Shown here: positions 45,133-56,511 of the stretch, one piece after another
How positions within the stretch are numbered: position 1 is the stretch's first letter
Layout of the letters: the number at the start of each line of letters is the position of its first letter
Source of the DNA: Apophysomyces variabilis
Lineage: Eukaryota > Mucoromycota > Mucoromycetes > Mucorales > Mucoraceae
Assembly (NCBI GenBank): GCA_002749535.1
Contig: MZZL01000387.1
Coordinates: forward strand, 1-59,342
Length of the DNA: 59,342 bases
Direction: 5' to 3'
Program-made: the position numbers and the translations under genes
Notes under the pieces: model-generated
What the model was told of the DNA's origin: nothing
The model's database searches: none
Seen by the model: the letters and a program-made list of their open reading frames with translations, nothing else

Positions 45133-47310
45133 CTAGGAAAGTGATCGCTGCCATGAATCGCTCAATACCAGCTCCTTAACAGTGTCAGAGTTTAAATGAT
45201 TATGCTCAAAGGGAACAAAAAATTTCGCCTGCGAAAAACAATGCTCCGATGGTACTGAAAACACCAGAATAGCCAAATATCATCTTGCCATCTGCGCTAA
45301 AGACGTCTACTCAATGGTGCGATGCTTCTAATACTTGAGAACATCCATGTCATCAGTGCTTGTACTTTCTGCGAGGTACACCTCAAGCTCATCTTTCGAT
45401 CGCTTTGTGTGGAATAGTTTGAATGTGTCAGGGACCAGCTGTTGCGAATTGCTACTTAGCTCCTGAGATTTGAAGTGATTGTCCTAGACCTGGCGCACTT
45501 GACACATAGACGATGCAATGTATTCTTCCTCCCAGCCATTCTCCTTCCAGTATTCATCCTTTGTTCTAGGATCCATCACCATACTGATAGCATACAGTGC
45601 TGCCTCAGTCTTGGAGTAATACTTGCACATCTTCTCAAAGGCAAGTTTGGTGCCATTATATAACATTGGGCTCTATATAACAATAAAGTACATGAATTAA
45701 CGATAAAACTCCTTGTACATTCAATAGAAATTCCTTACCACAGTTAGGCTTTTTTCTGCATAATCATCCACATGATCAAACAGCTTGTTATATGCGAGGA
45801 TGGTATAATTGATAGATGGGTAATACGAAGCAGACAAAAGCTTGGTGAAATATTCAAACGGTTTTAGGAATTCCTGGAGCTCTTGCATATGTTCCCAATT
45901 ACTAGGAGAAAGCACAAACTGTTGAAGCTCGTTGGGAAGTAAGCTGCACATAGAGTCATAAGCATGTCGAAGTTCTAATGCTGTCTCAATCATCTTCAGT
46001 GTTGAGTTCCATCAAATTCTAATGTCAACGGCCAGTTCCATTTTGCTGTTTCCATTTGCATTGTCACCATTATTCATGCAAACACATCTATGGAACAGTT
46101 CATGCCGTTGAGAAGATGAGCGCATTTTCACAATTCCTTTTCTGAGACGATTCAGAATTTCACCTACACATAATTGAAAAGGACAGTAAGGAAACAGTTT
46201 GGCTTTGGTGGGAATAAACTTACCAATGGGATTATCTCCTTCATGAACAGGCCTGTCTGTGTTAAATGCAGCATCACTTTCACCGTCAACTGGAGCTTCT
46301 GCCTTTAATCCATCCTTGATTACTGTCTGCACAACCAGGTTGATAATATGTCCGATACATGGTACATGGTTTTCTGCCACATCGAAAATATTCTGACCAA
46401 GTCATTGCTCTATTTCTCTTGCCATGGCAAGCATCATAGACGCATTGTCTGTCGTGATGAAGAACGATTTTGATTTTGTATGCATGCGATCAAAAACCTT
46501 CAAAAACACATCTGCCAAATTTGATGCAGAGTGGGTGCCCTGAATTGGTTCAAATCCAATCACAATAGACTTCTGCTTCCAATCGCTAGTAATCCAATGG
46601 GCTGTAACACCAAGAAAGGCAACAAGGTAATCGTTAGTCCATACATCCAGAGTATAGCTGATATATGGTTCTTCATCCAACATTGCGATCACCCGATCCT
46701 CCATCATGTCAAAGTATTTTGTCAGATCACGACGAGCCGTGGATGAACTAGGCAAAGTAAGAGCAGATTCAGAGGGTGCACATCGAGCAAGGTATAATAG
46801 CTGCTGAAGTGTGGAACGATTTGACGATGACAATAGAGAGGCCGTTGCGATCATATCCTCTAGCAAAAGTTGACGAAACACTTCTGTATGGAACTTGGTA
46901 GCTTGTTGGTTGATGGATTGCAACATAGTGTCGATTCTCATCACTGAACTATGACGGCCTTCGCAAGGAGTATCTTCGTTGATCTTGTGCTTGTTCTTCA
47001 GATGTCTGATCACGTTGGAAGTGGTTCCGCCAATATATTCAATGGCGTAATCACATAGGCTGCCGTTGGAGAACTTAAACTGGCAGCGGATCTTGTTCTC
47101 TTTCCTGTCAACGATCGCCCATCCATTTGTGTAGATCCAGCTAGAGTTGGTCTTCCTTTTCTTCTCTGGTTGAGAACTAGCATCAACTGATGCCAAAGAT
47201 TCACCAGCAACGGATTCTTGAGTAATAGACTCGGTTTCATTGTTATCTTCCAAGACCAGAGACATGGATGATTCTGCACGATGAAGCAATGGCGAGGATC
47301 TGATATTCAT
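45133..47310 (-). pseudogene. hAT transposase (BED finger, RNase H-like core, hATC), with stops
   Basis: From 47310 downward: a BED-type zinc finger (WIYTNGWAIVDRKENKIRC then HLKNKH), the catalytic region (YTLDVWTNDYLVAFLGVTAHW, IGFEPIQGTHSASNLAD, ITTDNASMM), WNSTLKMIETA, MDPRTKDEYW, and a C-terminal dimerisation region (SLAQMAR then YLAI, then SEHCFSQ). Introns at about 46224-46167 and 45740-45670 restore the frame. In-frame stops include TGA at 46404-46402, TGA at 46014-46012 (before WNST, where Arg is expected), TAG at 45486-45484, and further TAG/TGA codons near 45330-45270. An extra 5' exon near 47445 is possible, but its phase does not fit. Confidence 0.85.
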
Positions 47311-48559
47311 ATCAATATCTTCAGCATACTATAAGGTAAGATTACAGAATGGTAAGGATCATGTAGAACGTATAGATAAAGCAATGTACCTGGGCGCTAG
47401 AAGAACCTTGGGTAAATGTAGAAGACTGAGATTGAAAGTTCATAATGAATAAAAAGGATGAAGATAAATACGATTGATCGCAGTGAATGATATAAACATC
47501 TTTTTAACCAGCCTGTATTTATATCTTTTGCTATCGATTGCTGACATTAATTCTTATGCAAAAGATCGGTTATACAGTAAGATCTTAGGCTTAATAAGAC
47601 ACCGATTGTCTAATGGAAGTTAAATCATTTAGGAAATGATTCATTGCCAGAAAGGAGTTAATCATATACTGAGAAGTTAATGCCTCAGCATAAAATTTAA
47701 TCACCAGCAGAGAACAATAACTTCAGCCTGCTGTCTTTCAATCGGTCATGAATAACACCTTCATACTTCAACAAGAAGTTAAATCCCTCAGCATAAAAGT
47801 GATTACTTCAGCCCGCTGTCTTTGAATCATGATAAAGTAAGTACAATCAAACTGTATTACTAAGGCGACAAACTAACTTTGTACTCTTAAAGCTTATACA
47901 GTACAGACTTACCGTTGAGGCTGGTTATGACGGTCACTGATGAGAAAACTTTCGCAAAGTGGTGGACGAGCACTTTCTGGCTTTTACCACTGTCCATTCT
48001 ATAGCCTTTTTACGCACCATTACTCATTCCATTTCCTGATGCACCCAGAGAGAAACAGATTGCGCCATTCAAATGCATCAGACTAGTTAAATTTTCAATC
48101 AGCTAGATGCAGTATATACTGCCAGAACGAATAACTTTATCCGTTTCTTTTTTTTTTTACGTTTGATTACAAGTTCTTTGCCATTCCCAATTGACGCTCA
48201 TTCTATGCTTTTCGTTTTCGTAAGAAAAGAATCCGACCACTCAACTCTTTTCATACTTGCACAAAATATCGGCAGTGCATAAACGCGCGCACATTACCAA
48301 ATCACATTTCAATAAAACCTTCGACATTATACACACCTTACTGCTTAACCAGTAGTTGTGTCATTGCACATCTGTTTTAAGATCATCGATAGTTAAACTA
48401 ATTACTACAAGACCATACAATAAAATCTGTTTGCTTGTTAAACTAAACCGGTGACAATATCTTCATTCTTTTATTCAGAACTGAAACGAGAATAATATGG
48501 TCTATTACTTTAGTTAATAAACCTTATAGTTACCCTCTCTTTTTACTACTAAATAAACA

Positions 48560-48700
48560 ATTTAACTCGAGTCAACTCGAGTCATTTTTTGCACTAACTC
48601 GAATTAACTCGAGTCAAAAATAATTCAAGTTGAGTCAACTCGAGTTAGGTTTTATATCAACTCGAGTCAACTCGACTCGAGTCATTAACTCGCGAGTCAA
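48560..48700. repeat. Right subterminal ACTCGAGT repeats of the hAT element
   Basis: At least six exact or near copies of AACTCGAGTCAACTCGAGT-type units lie just inside the right inverted repeat, mirroring the left end. Confidence 0.8.
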
Positions 48701-48713
48701 GTGGTGAACCCTA

Positions 48714-49322
48714 ATCGTATGCAGTGGGCTGAATTGGAAACTGCTCCTTTAGCATAGCCTTGGTTACAAATGGTGAAGCAAATGGCTCGACAATGTCGCC
48801 AACACAGTTGTTCAATATTATAGTCGCTTGCACCAGGTAATCTCGTGGGATCGAATACTTTCTTGCCAGAGCAATTAATTTCATGTCAGCGATTGTCGTT
48901 TTGTCCAGCTTACTCTCAATTTCGTCGTCGCGAAAGGTGTACTGCAGTGGAGGCACTTCACAATCATCCTCATCTATCCATTCGTCGTCATCACTGTCAT
49001 TTGAGCCTTCAAATATATTTATATCCATCCTCTGCATCAGCGGTGGATATATTGGGGTAACGGTATGATAAGTATAAGCCCTGATTTAAGCAAATCATAA
49101 TCTACCCACCATAGTTTTGAAACTATCAAAACGCACACGTTGTTCTACGGTCATATTAATGATTGCATTAGATGTTTCTTGCATTTTAGACTTTAAACTA
49201 GGACAGTTCTTCTTATGTTGAGATAAAGTGCATTGTTTGGAGACCTTGAACTGCCGATTACAGTGTTGACAGTAGAATCGCCCGGAAGTAATTCGTCTTG
49301 TTGATCTGATTGCTTGATACAT
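48714..49322 (-). pseudogene. N-terminal fragment of a zinc-finger transposon protein, truncated by the hAT element
   Basis: Exons 49322-49110 and 49031-48714 (GT-AG, phase 0). It begins with a C2HC-type finger (FYCQHCNRQFKV then HKKNC). After the intron comes an acidic stretch (SNDSDDDEWIDEDDCE) and a helical part that stops at the hAT junction (QPTAYD). No transposase core is present in the window. It is probably the N-terminus of the CACTA-like element's transposase or a companion protein. Confidence 0.5.
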
Positions 49323-49721
49323 TGAAGAGTTCTTACAGCGGAAGAGAAAGAGTTACTGACTGTCCAGGATTTACAGCTCATCCAGGCAAAATCATATTAC
49401 CCAAATAGGGAAATATTATTAGGAAAAATCTTGTCATTGCCTAATTAAAATAGTCGACTTTCTACACCGTCTTCATTCAGTACTGAACTTGATAGCAAGA
49501 TGTAAGAGTATCATGTTAAACAACCCGTAATTATATGAGCAACACAACAAGTGTGCAACTTTTTCTTTATGTATTCAAGGTTGTAAACTTTAAAGATTTA
49601 TAAGAGTGCTTTTTCATCTGCTCCCAAAAATTAATTAAATTCTTTAACCACAATAAAATTATAACTATATATACAGACACATATGGCCATCAGAGATATT
49701 CTTTTTTAATTACAACTAATA

Positions 49722-50813
49722 ATGAAAAACACCATTTCCCCAAGAGACATATTGCACGCTATCGAAGAAAGCGTTCCTAGCGTCTTGGACCTTGTCAAAA
49801 AGGGGTTTCAACCCATAGCAGAGAGCGTCGCGGCGCTAAGCGAAAAGCTAGATCATTTGGAAGAAGTGATAGAACACCGTCCAGATCACTCTGCTAATGT
49901 GATGCCTAACATCATACCGGAGCAGCTTTCACTCCCATCATGCGCCCCCATTTTTGAGAGAACAATCGCGCAACCTGAGTATGAAGTTGTCAATAAGGAA
50001 GGAAAAAGAAGATCTAGAGACGTCCAACTCTCTGACAAAGTACTACAAGATTTCATCAGGAGCCAGAGAGGGCATGATTTTAACACTAATGCTGCTGATA
50101 TGGATCTCGAGAACCTGGTTGATACTATCAAGCAACTGGCCAAGTTAGCCGCTGACCAAACGCAGGCTGTATACCAGGTCTACGGAACGGCTTGGAAAGA
50201 TACCAAGAGGCATGTCAAACGATATGCCTACACCTTGCTTGAGGCGAATGCACCTTCTGAAATGCCTATTGGCAAGTGCAAGAACCACTGGTTAGCGCGA
50301 CTCTTAATGCAACGATACTGGGGACACATGAAGCCAAAACACGCTGTCCGGAGGAGCAGCAGAGCAGGTAATAGCAATTGCATTACATAAGTTTCAAGTT
50401 TTACGGTGCTCCCTTATCAATTAAAACGCTGAGAGGAAGGCCAAGCAGCTGAAAATATATGAAACAGCATCACATACTCAATTTGCTTTGTGAGGTTACC
50501 AGAAAAGGTTGAAATTACTGAGGGCTGAACACAAAGTGAGACTCAGTTATCGAGGGAGTGCTGTACGAATGACGCATTTATTCATTGGTTGTATGTAGAT
50601 GCGGAACAATTTGGCGCTAACTGGAATTTTGATGAAATCATAACTGACGATGAGCATAGACAGAGAGCTGATGGCGAGCCCAGCAGCGTCACCACCAGCA
50701 ATCAAGGGGAGCAAGAGGACACACTACCTGGTACAGACAATACAAACAAGAAGAAGGGAAGAAAAGTGTACAAAGTATCGAACATAACAAAGAAAAGAAG
50801 GACTAGAAAGTAG
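49722..50813 (+). CDS. Uncharacterised protein of the CACTA-like element, possibly broken
   Basis: The first exon (49722-50367, Met at 49722) encodes about 215 aa. A helical N-terminus (VPSVLDLVKKGFQPIAESV) is followed by a basic C-terminal part (DTKRHVKRYAYTLLEANAP, KCKNHWLARLLMQRYWGHM) ending at a GTAATA donor. Downstream, RLKLLRAEHKVRLSYRG and a Lys-rich end (50589-50813) look like continuations, but I find no splice junction that joins all parts in frame, so it may be decayed. I do not recognise the family. DNA binding is a guess from the basic composition. Confidence 0.4.
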
Positions 50814-50999
50814 CTTGTACAAAATTAAATTTCGTAAAGCGTTTTCTATTATGGTTAACTCAATCTACCTTAGCGGAACTGCGATAGATAATTGAATAGC
50901 CCTGAGATGGTTAGAAACTGCGCCTATGGATCTTTGAACAATAGCATTCTAATTTAGTATGCACTCGAATAAACGCAATATTTTTATAATCTGCGAAAA

Positions 51000-51238
51000 A
51001 CTAAAAGAAAACTAAAGAGAATGTCACGAATCTAAAAAGAGTCTGTACAGAAACTAACCAATCTTCGAAAAATCTAAGCAAAAAATCTAAACGAACTTTG
51101 AATAGTCTTAGAAAACTCTAAACCCAAGAGTCTGAACCAATCTAAGTATTCATCCAAATTTAAAGATTTTCTTTAGATTTTTTTTTCAGATTTTTTTCAA
51201 ATATTAGTTAGATTTTTTCGAGATTATTTCCGGTAGTG
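51000..51238. repeat. Subterminal array of AATCTAAA-type repeats and CACTACCGG terminus
   Basis: Copies of AATCTAA and its variants recur every 10-25 bp in plus orientation to about 51150, then as TTTAGATTTT in the reverse orientation to 51220. CCGGTAGTG follows at 51230-51238. Confidence 0.6.
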
Positions 51239-51608
51239 TAATCTTCAGCACCACAAACAATAAGTATCTATCTACAAGCGAACTCTCTATAATTTATCTA
51301 CAGCTACTATGACTCACTATGTAGGAATAAAGCTATAAAAAGGGTTCCGTTAAGAAAAAGGGACACAGTAAATGTACAAAGAATTAGTTAAACTAGTACG
51401 AAAAATATGGAGAATGTGCAGTGATTATGACAATATAAGGTCGTCGAGGATATATTACAAAAACCCATTTTTAACATATCAAAATTGATAGATGGTTGGC
51501 ATGTCTATTTAGGGCTCATTATTTCCATTACAAGCATTTTGTTCTTTTTTTTAGATGATAAGTGTTTGCACCCTGATGAATCGGACTTTTCTTCGTGTAA
51601 CAGCATGC
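51239..51608. other. Spacer between the CACTA-like terminus and the cytochrome b5 gene
   Basis: AT-rich sequence expected to hold the 3' UTR of cytochrome b5. No other feature is visible. Confidence 0.5.
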
Positions 51609-52274
51609 TTAGTTTTTTGGATTCAGGACAAACTTGTATAAGAGAGCACCAGCCACAACCAAGGCTGGCAAGAGCACACTTAAAGTTGTGCAGCTAATAT
51701 AGGGAAGAAATTAGCTGATCATCATTTCCCGCTTTGTTTCATATAGCTCACCTTCCTTTCTTCTCCACGGGAAGTTCACCTGCACGAATGGGATTGCACT
51801 CATCGGCAGGTTTCGAAGACTATAGTTAGGAGGGTCAGACTGTCTCACACAAACATCCCTCTTACCTGAACATTCAGATCCCCAATGTAGTACTTCTCCA
51901 ACATTTCCCTAGCTTCATCGGAATGGCCAATATCCTCAAAAGGTTCGGTCGCGTCACGTCCTTGGTTAACACATGTTATAAGTCATCGAGCAGCTAAACC
52001 GAGTACCCCTTCTTTCTTTACCTGCTTCGTCGTAGATCGCCTCCTCGCCTGACAATATAGAATGTACTTGTTATCGTCCTGTAGCAAGAGAAGTCTACTA
52101 CTTACCGCCAGGATGCTAAATCAAAAGGGGTAAGCAACCCAAACAAAGGATGATCTGAAGTTCACTTACCTCCTGCGTAAACTCGGTGAGGTTGTACACC
52201 TTGTTATGGATTACCATCCATAAATCGTCCTTAGTATTGTGCTTGGCAACATCTTCCAAAGTATAGACAGACAT
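51609..52274 (-). CDS. Cytochrome b5, tail-anchored
   Basis: Six exons on the minus strand: 52274-52170, 52115-52106 (10 nt), 52048-52022 (27 nt), 51960-51866, 51819-51752 and 51693-51609, giving 129 aa. The heme domain reads [35 protein letters not shown] and [14 protein letters not shown]; the His of HPGG and the His of GHS are the heme ligands. A Lys/Pro linker leads to a C-terminal hydrophobic helix ([19 protein letters not shown]) and a short polar end, so it should be a tail-anchored ER protein that passes electrons to desaturases and P450s. It is divergent from the Vps34 gene, with about 0.9 kb between. All junctions are GT-AG, and the tiny exons are required to keep HPGGEE in frame. 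Confidence 0.93.
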
Positions 52275-53222
52275 GATATGAAGAGTGGGGGGTTCGTGTA
52301 AAAAAGAGAAGGGAAAACAAAGTTCGACCAGGCACCCTACGAACAAGTCTGTTTTTTGGTTCCCCGCGAAGAATCCCGAGGTTGCTGTAGATATTGTGTC
52401 GCACTGGAGATGAGGTTCATTGTCCGCCTATCTACCAAAGATTCGTGTCTCTTGGTTGGGTAAAGCGAAGGATGCTTGAATTGATCTGTATGTGTTAATA
52501 TGGTCAAATCTTTGTCTCAAGGCCATTGATTTCTGATGCAGGCTATTGCCGCGAAGGAGTATCTTAATCTTTCCTGTTGAGTTATGTCAGCAATTCGGCA
52601 CTTTGTCGATTATAACAGATCTCCGCCAGCTTCCAAGTCCTATAACATCTCTACTGATCTTCGATTAGGGCTTTTCTACCTACATAACGGGATCAAACTA
52701 AACAGGATTTTGCCTTTTTTCTTAATAAAGACTCGTAGATACTCAAAGCTATAAAATGACCTAGTTTTAATAAAATTTCAATGAATTGCCAGTTGTCTTG
52801 TCTAATTATTAGATCGATAGTGAGCTTATGTCAGCCAGACAGAGGCAGAACAGCATATCTGGTTGCGAAAGAAGGGTGAAAAAGTGAAAAACAAAAAAGT
52901 AAACCTAATAGGACGCATTTACGGCATGGCTGACAATTCTAGGTACCTGATTGGCTGTTAGTCGTGTCGGTGTATGCCGATTGCCGATTCCAGATTCCAA
53001 AACTGAAGCAAACTGCTTTCCTTACTAAACCATATGGATTTTTCCTACTGCTTAACAAAGGACATAGAATTACCCGTCTCTATAAAAATGTAGAGTTTTT
53101 ACGAAATATTAGCTTGCTAATCATATGGATATGTAGTGCAAGCCTGGAGGGTGCGTGCGATGACACGAGCGGTCGCCAAATCCAAGAAGGAACGAACCTA
53201 TAGTGAGTTGATGCAAAGTTAG
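52275..53222. other. Shared upstream region of cytochrome b5 and Vps34, with unresolved Vps34 5' sequence
   Basis: Between the divergent genes. At about 53100-53220 are stretches resembling the Vps34 N-terminus (CSASLEG; then KERTYSELMQS) in two different frames, ending in TAG at 53220-53222. A TATAAAA lies at about 53081. ATG candidates at 52926 and 53160 do not give a clean C2 domain. Confidence 0.5.
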
Positions 53223-56200
53223 AATGCTACGCTGATCATCAAAAACATTCAAAGTGGATACTCTGATCTATATGTCACAGTCCAGCTTTATGGCGACAAT
53301 AAACCTTTAACTGTTCCGGTGCGAACATGTTATAAACCATTCAAGAATCATAGATCGTAAAGCTATTGTATTGATCTCAACAAGGAAGCTTAAGTTTTAT
53401 GTCTAACAGATGGAATGAATGGTTGACTTTACCTATCAAATATTGCGATTTACCGGTCTCTGCACAATGCGCTATCACTGTTTGGGAAGCGGTAGGTCCC
53501 CGGAAAGAGAAAGCAGTGGGCGGCGCTACTTTGCGGTTATTCGGCAAGCATTAGTAGGTATCGTGAATTATATGAAGGAATTCGATTGAACTTTTGAATC
53601 CGGATTAGCACGCTCCGTAAAGGCAAGCATAAACTTCATCTTTGGCAAGGGTGCGAGGCCGATGGACGGACAAATACAACAACGCCAAGTAAAGTAAAAT
53701 TAGATGATGATATGGACAAGCTGGAAAAGGTCTGCAAATACGTTGTTTATCACATTCTAAGCGGAAATTATAATTTAGCTTGTAAAACGATACGATTGTG
53801 GTGATATTCGACCAGTTGAGTGGTTAGATAATATGGCTTTTCGGCAAATTGAAAAGATTCATAAGGTTAGTAATGTAGATGGACTGAAAACGTCGTATTA
53901 ATTGTCTTGTTGCTTTTAGAATACATCGCAACGATCAACCGAGTTATCACTGTATGTTGATCTGCCAAAGTTTGATTTCCCGGTTGTATTTGGAGAAATG
54001 GTAGAGTAACTGATAAGGACTTCTTCGGTCAAACCTAATTAATACCTACGCAGGAATACGTGTTGCCTGATCCGACTACTCATTTGACAGAGCAACCCTC
54101 TCAACAGCCAAATGTAGCAATTGCCAACGCTATGAATCAGCCCATGCATACGGATACAAGGGGGGAAACGAAGAATGCTCACCCTACTGAGATAGCTGCA
54201 CATTATTCCCTGATTCTCGATCCTGACATTGCTCGTGACAACCCTGTTGAAGCAAAACATCGACGACTGGTGCGTAGTCATCGCAACGGACCCTTAGATC
54301 GTGACCTAAAGCCAAACCCAAAAATCAGAGATGATCTTAATGTAGGTCATGGATCCTTCTGCTTAAGACAAGAGAAAGACTGAGCTATGTGTACAGAGTA
54401 TCATGTCCTATCCCCCAACACAAATGCTGACGGCTGAAGAAAAAGACTTGGTTTGGAAATTTAGATTCTATCTTACGAGAGACAAACGAGTAAGGGCAAC
54501 CGATTTTAGCGAGAACAGCTCCCATAAAATGGTTGATGTAACTATAGGCTCTGACAAAATTTTTAAAATGCGTCGTTTGGACTGATCCTACTGAAGTGCG
54601 ACAAGCCGTTGATATACTGCCACTGTGGGTCGATATCGATGTGGATGATGCACTTGAGCTTTTGGGCAAGGAATTTGAGAATAGGGCGGTGCGCTCGTAT
54701 GCAGTAAATCAGCTGCGCAAAGCAGATGATGATGTAGGGATGATTTAATGATGGTAGTGGTTGCTTATTGTAAATCGTATTAGGACCTCTTGCTATATTT
54801 GCTGCAACTTGTGCAGGCACTCAAATTTGAACATATCAATGACAAAGCTGGAAGCTCATATGATTCGTCATTGGTACAATTTCTTATTGACCGTGCTATC
54901 CGAAACCCTATCCTGGGCAACTACTTCCATTGGTAAATATCAACTATTACTATTCAAGTAACTTATTATCTCCGTAAGGTATCTGATGGTTGAATGCGAA
55001 GATAAAGTTGTCGGAAAAATGTATGCAAAATTGGCGTATCATTACTTCAAAGCCATACTTGATGTAAGCCAAACTTACCAGGTTCAAAACATAAATCTCT
55101 TAATGGCAATTTTGGTAGGTTCCGAACGGTCATCTACGACGTGACACCCTAAGGCAGCAAGGTCAGCTTATTGAGGCACTATCAAAGTTATCAAAGGATG
55201 TCAGAGCTATGAAGGACGTTCGAACAAAAAAGGTGATTGTAAATTAGTGTAATGAACCCTTCAAATACTCATAGACGCAACGGTTAGGTGGAAAAACTAA
55301 GAGCGATATTATCGGATCCCAAAGGTGCATTATCCTACGGGCCGCCATTACCTTTACCGTTGGATCCAACCAAGGAGGTGTGTGGTATTCTTCCAGGTAG
55401 GTACCATATAAAGCTTTTGTGTTCTCTATGAATGAACCAGTTGTCGATAGATAAATCCGGCATCTTCAACAGTAACCTGCAGCCCTTGCGATTGACGTTT
55501 GTTTGCAAAGATGGATCAGAGTATCCCGTAAGCAATAACAACGTGTCAACAGTTAACAAACCTGTGGGTTGATCTATAGGTGATTTATAAAACGGGCGAC
55601 GACTTGCGCCAAGATCAGCTAGTAATCCAGATCATCACCCTCATGGATAAGCTTCTGCGAAAAGAGAATCTTGATCTCAAGCTCACACCATACAAAGTTC
55701 TTGCAACCGGTCCGGAACACGGTCTTGTGCAATTCATCCCATCCAAGCCTTTGGCAGCAGTGTTGAATGAGCATCAAAACAATGTTTTAAGCTTTTTTAG
55801 GCAGCATCACCCTGATTCAGGCCCAAATAGCATCTATGGGATAGATGCTCAAGTTATGGAGACTTATATTAGAAGTTGTGGTAGGCGAATGGAAATGCTA
55901 AAAAGGCTATTTCCTAACTCATTATTTGAAGCGGGATACTGTGTGATCACCTACTTACTAGGTGTTGGTGATCGCCATTTGGACAATCTACTCTTATCGC
56001 CCGAAGGTAAATAGCCTTCTTATTGGATATATGACGAACATTATTAATGTATGTAGGACATTTATTTCACGTTGACTTCGGGTTTATTCTTGGAAGGGAT
56101 CCTAAGCCCTTTCCTCCTCCTATGAAGCTATGCAAAGAAATGATCGAGGCTATGGGCGGTGCCAACTCCCCTTATTATAACCAATTTCGACAGTTTTGCT

Positions 56201-56511
56201 ATACAGCGTTCACGACGCTGCGACGCAACGCAAATCTAATTTTAAACTTATTTGCACTGATGGTAGATGCAAACGTTCCCGACATTAAGATTGAGCCGGA
56301 TAAAGCAGTAATTAAAGTAATACCAACATCAAAGTGAGGCAATTGTACAAACTAATGCACCTGCTAATAGGTACAAGAAAAGTTTCGATTAGACTTGTCA
56401 GAAGAAGCCGCGATAGCTTATTTCCAAGGCCTTATCTCAGAGAGTGTGAATGCATTATTTCCACAAATTATGGAAACTGTCCATAAATGGGCTCAGTACT
56501 GGAGGCGATGA
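53223..56511 (+). CDS. vps34: Class III phosphatidylinositol 3-kinase (Vps34), 5' end unresolved
   Basis: Seventeen exons: 53223-53356, 53410-53553, 53609-53729, 53779-53865, 53920-54000, 54054-54341, 54397-54489, 54548-54733, 54784-54932, 54979-55063, 55119-55232, 55288-55396, 55451-55527, 55580-55880, 55932-56006, 56057-56316 and 56371-56511. These give 814 codons in one frame. The C2 domain has [27 protein letters not shown] and LRLFGKH. The helical domain has [26 protein letters not shown] and [13 protein letters not shown]. The kinase domain has [14 protein letters not shown], the catalytic loop GVGDRHLDN and [18 protein letters not shown], ending WAQYWRR as usual for the family. It makes PI3P for autophagy and endosome sorting. 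The intron 55881-55931 is 51 nt, stop-free and 3n; removing it restores RSCAGYCVIT. The start codon was not found. Confidence 0.92.

Larger units (their letters stand above)
44530..48713 (-). mobile_element. hAT DNA transposon with decayed transposase
   Basis: The ends are the inverted repeats TAGGGTTCACCAC (44530-44542) and GTGGTGAACCCTA (48701-48713). Both ends carry dense subterminal repeats based on the palindrome ACTCGAGT. The interior encodes a hAT transposase on the minus strand. I see no 8-bp target duplication: the left flank is the LINE/tRNA fragment and the right flank is a different transposon. Confidence 0.88.
48714..51238. mobile_element. Remains of a CACTA-like DNA transposon, left part lost to the hAT element
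   Basis: The right end reads, inward on the minus strand, CACTACCGGAAATAATC (51238-51222), followed by an array of AATCTAAA-type short repeats (about 51000-51220). CACTA ends with subterminal repeats are typical of the EnSpm/CACTA group. Inside are a minus-strand zinc-finger reading frame cut by the hAT element and a plus-strand frame of unknown function. The left terminus is absent. The assignment rests on the terminus and layout only. Confidence 0.5.

Noticed and set aside
51485..51697. 70-codon plus frame with a hydrophobic start
   Set aside because: It overlaps the last exon of cytochrome b5 on the other strand, which is well supported.
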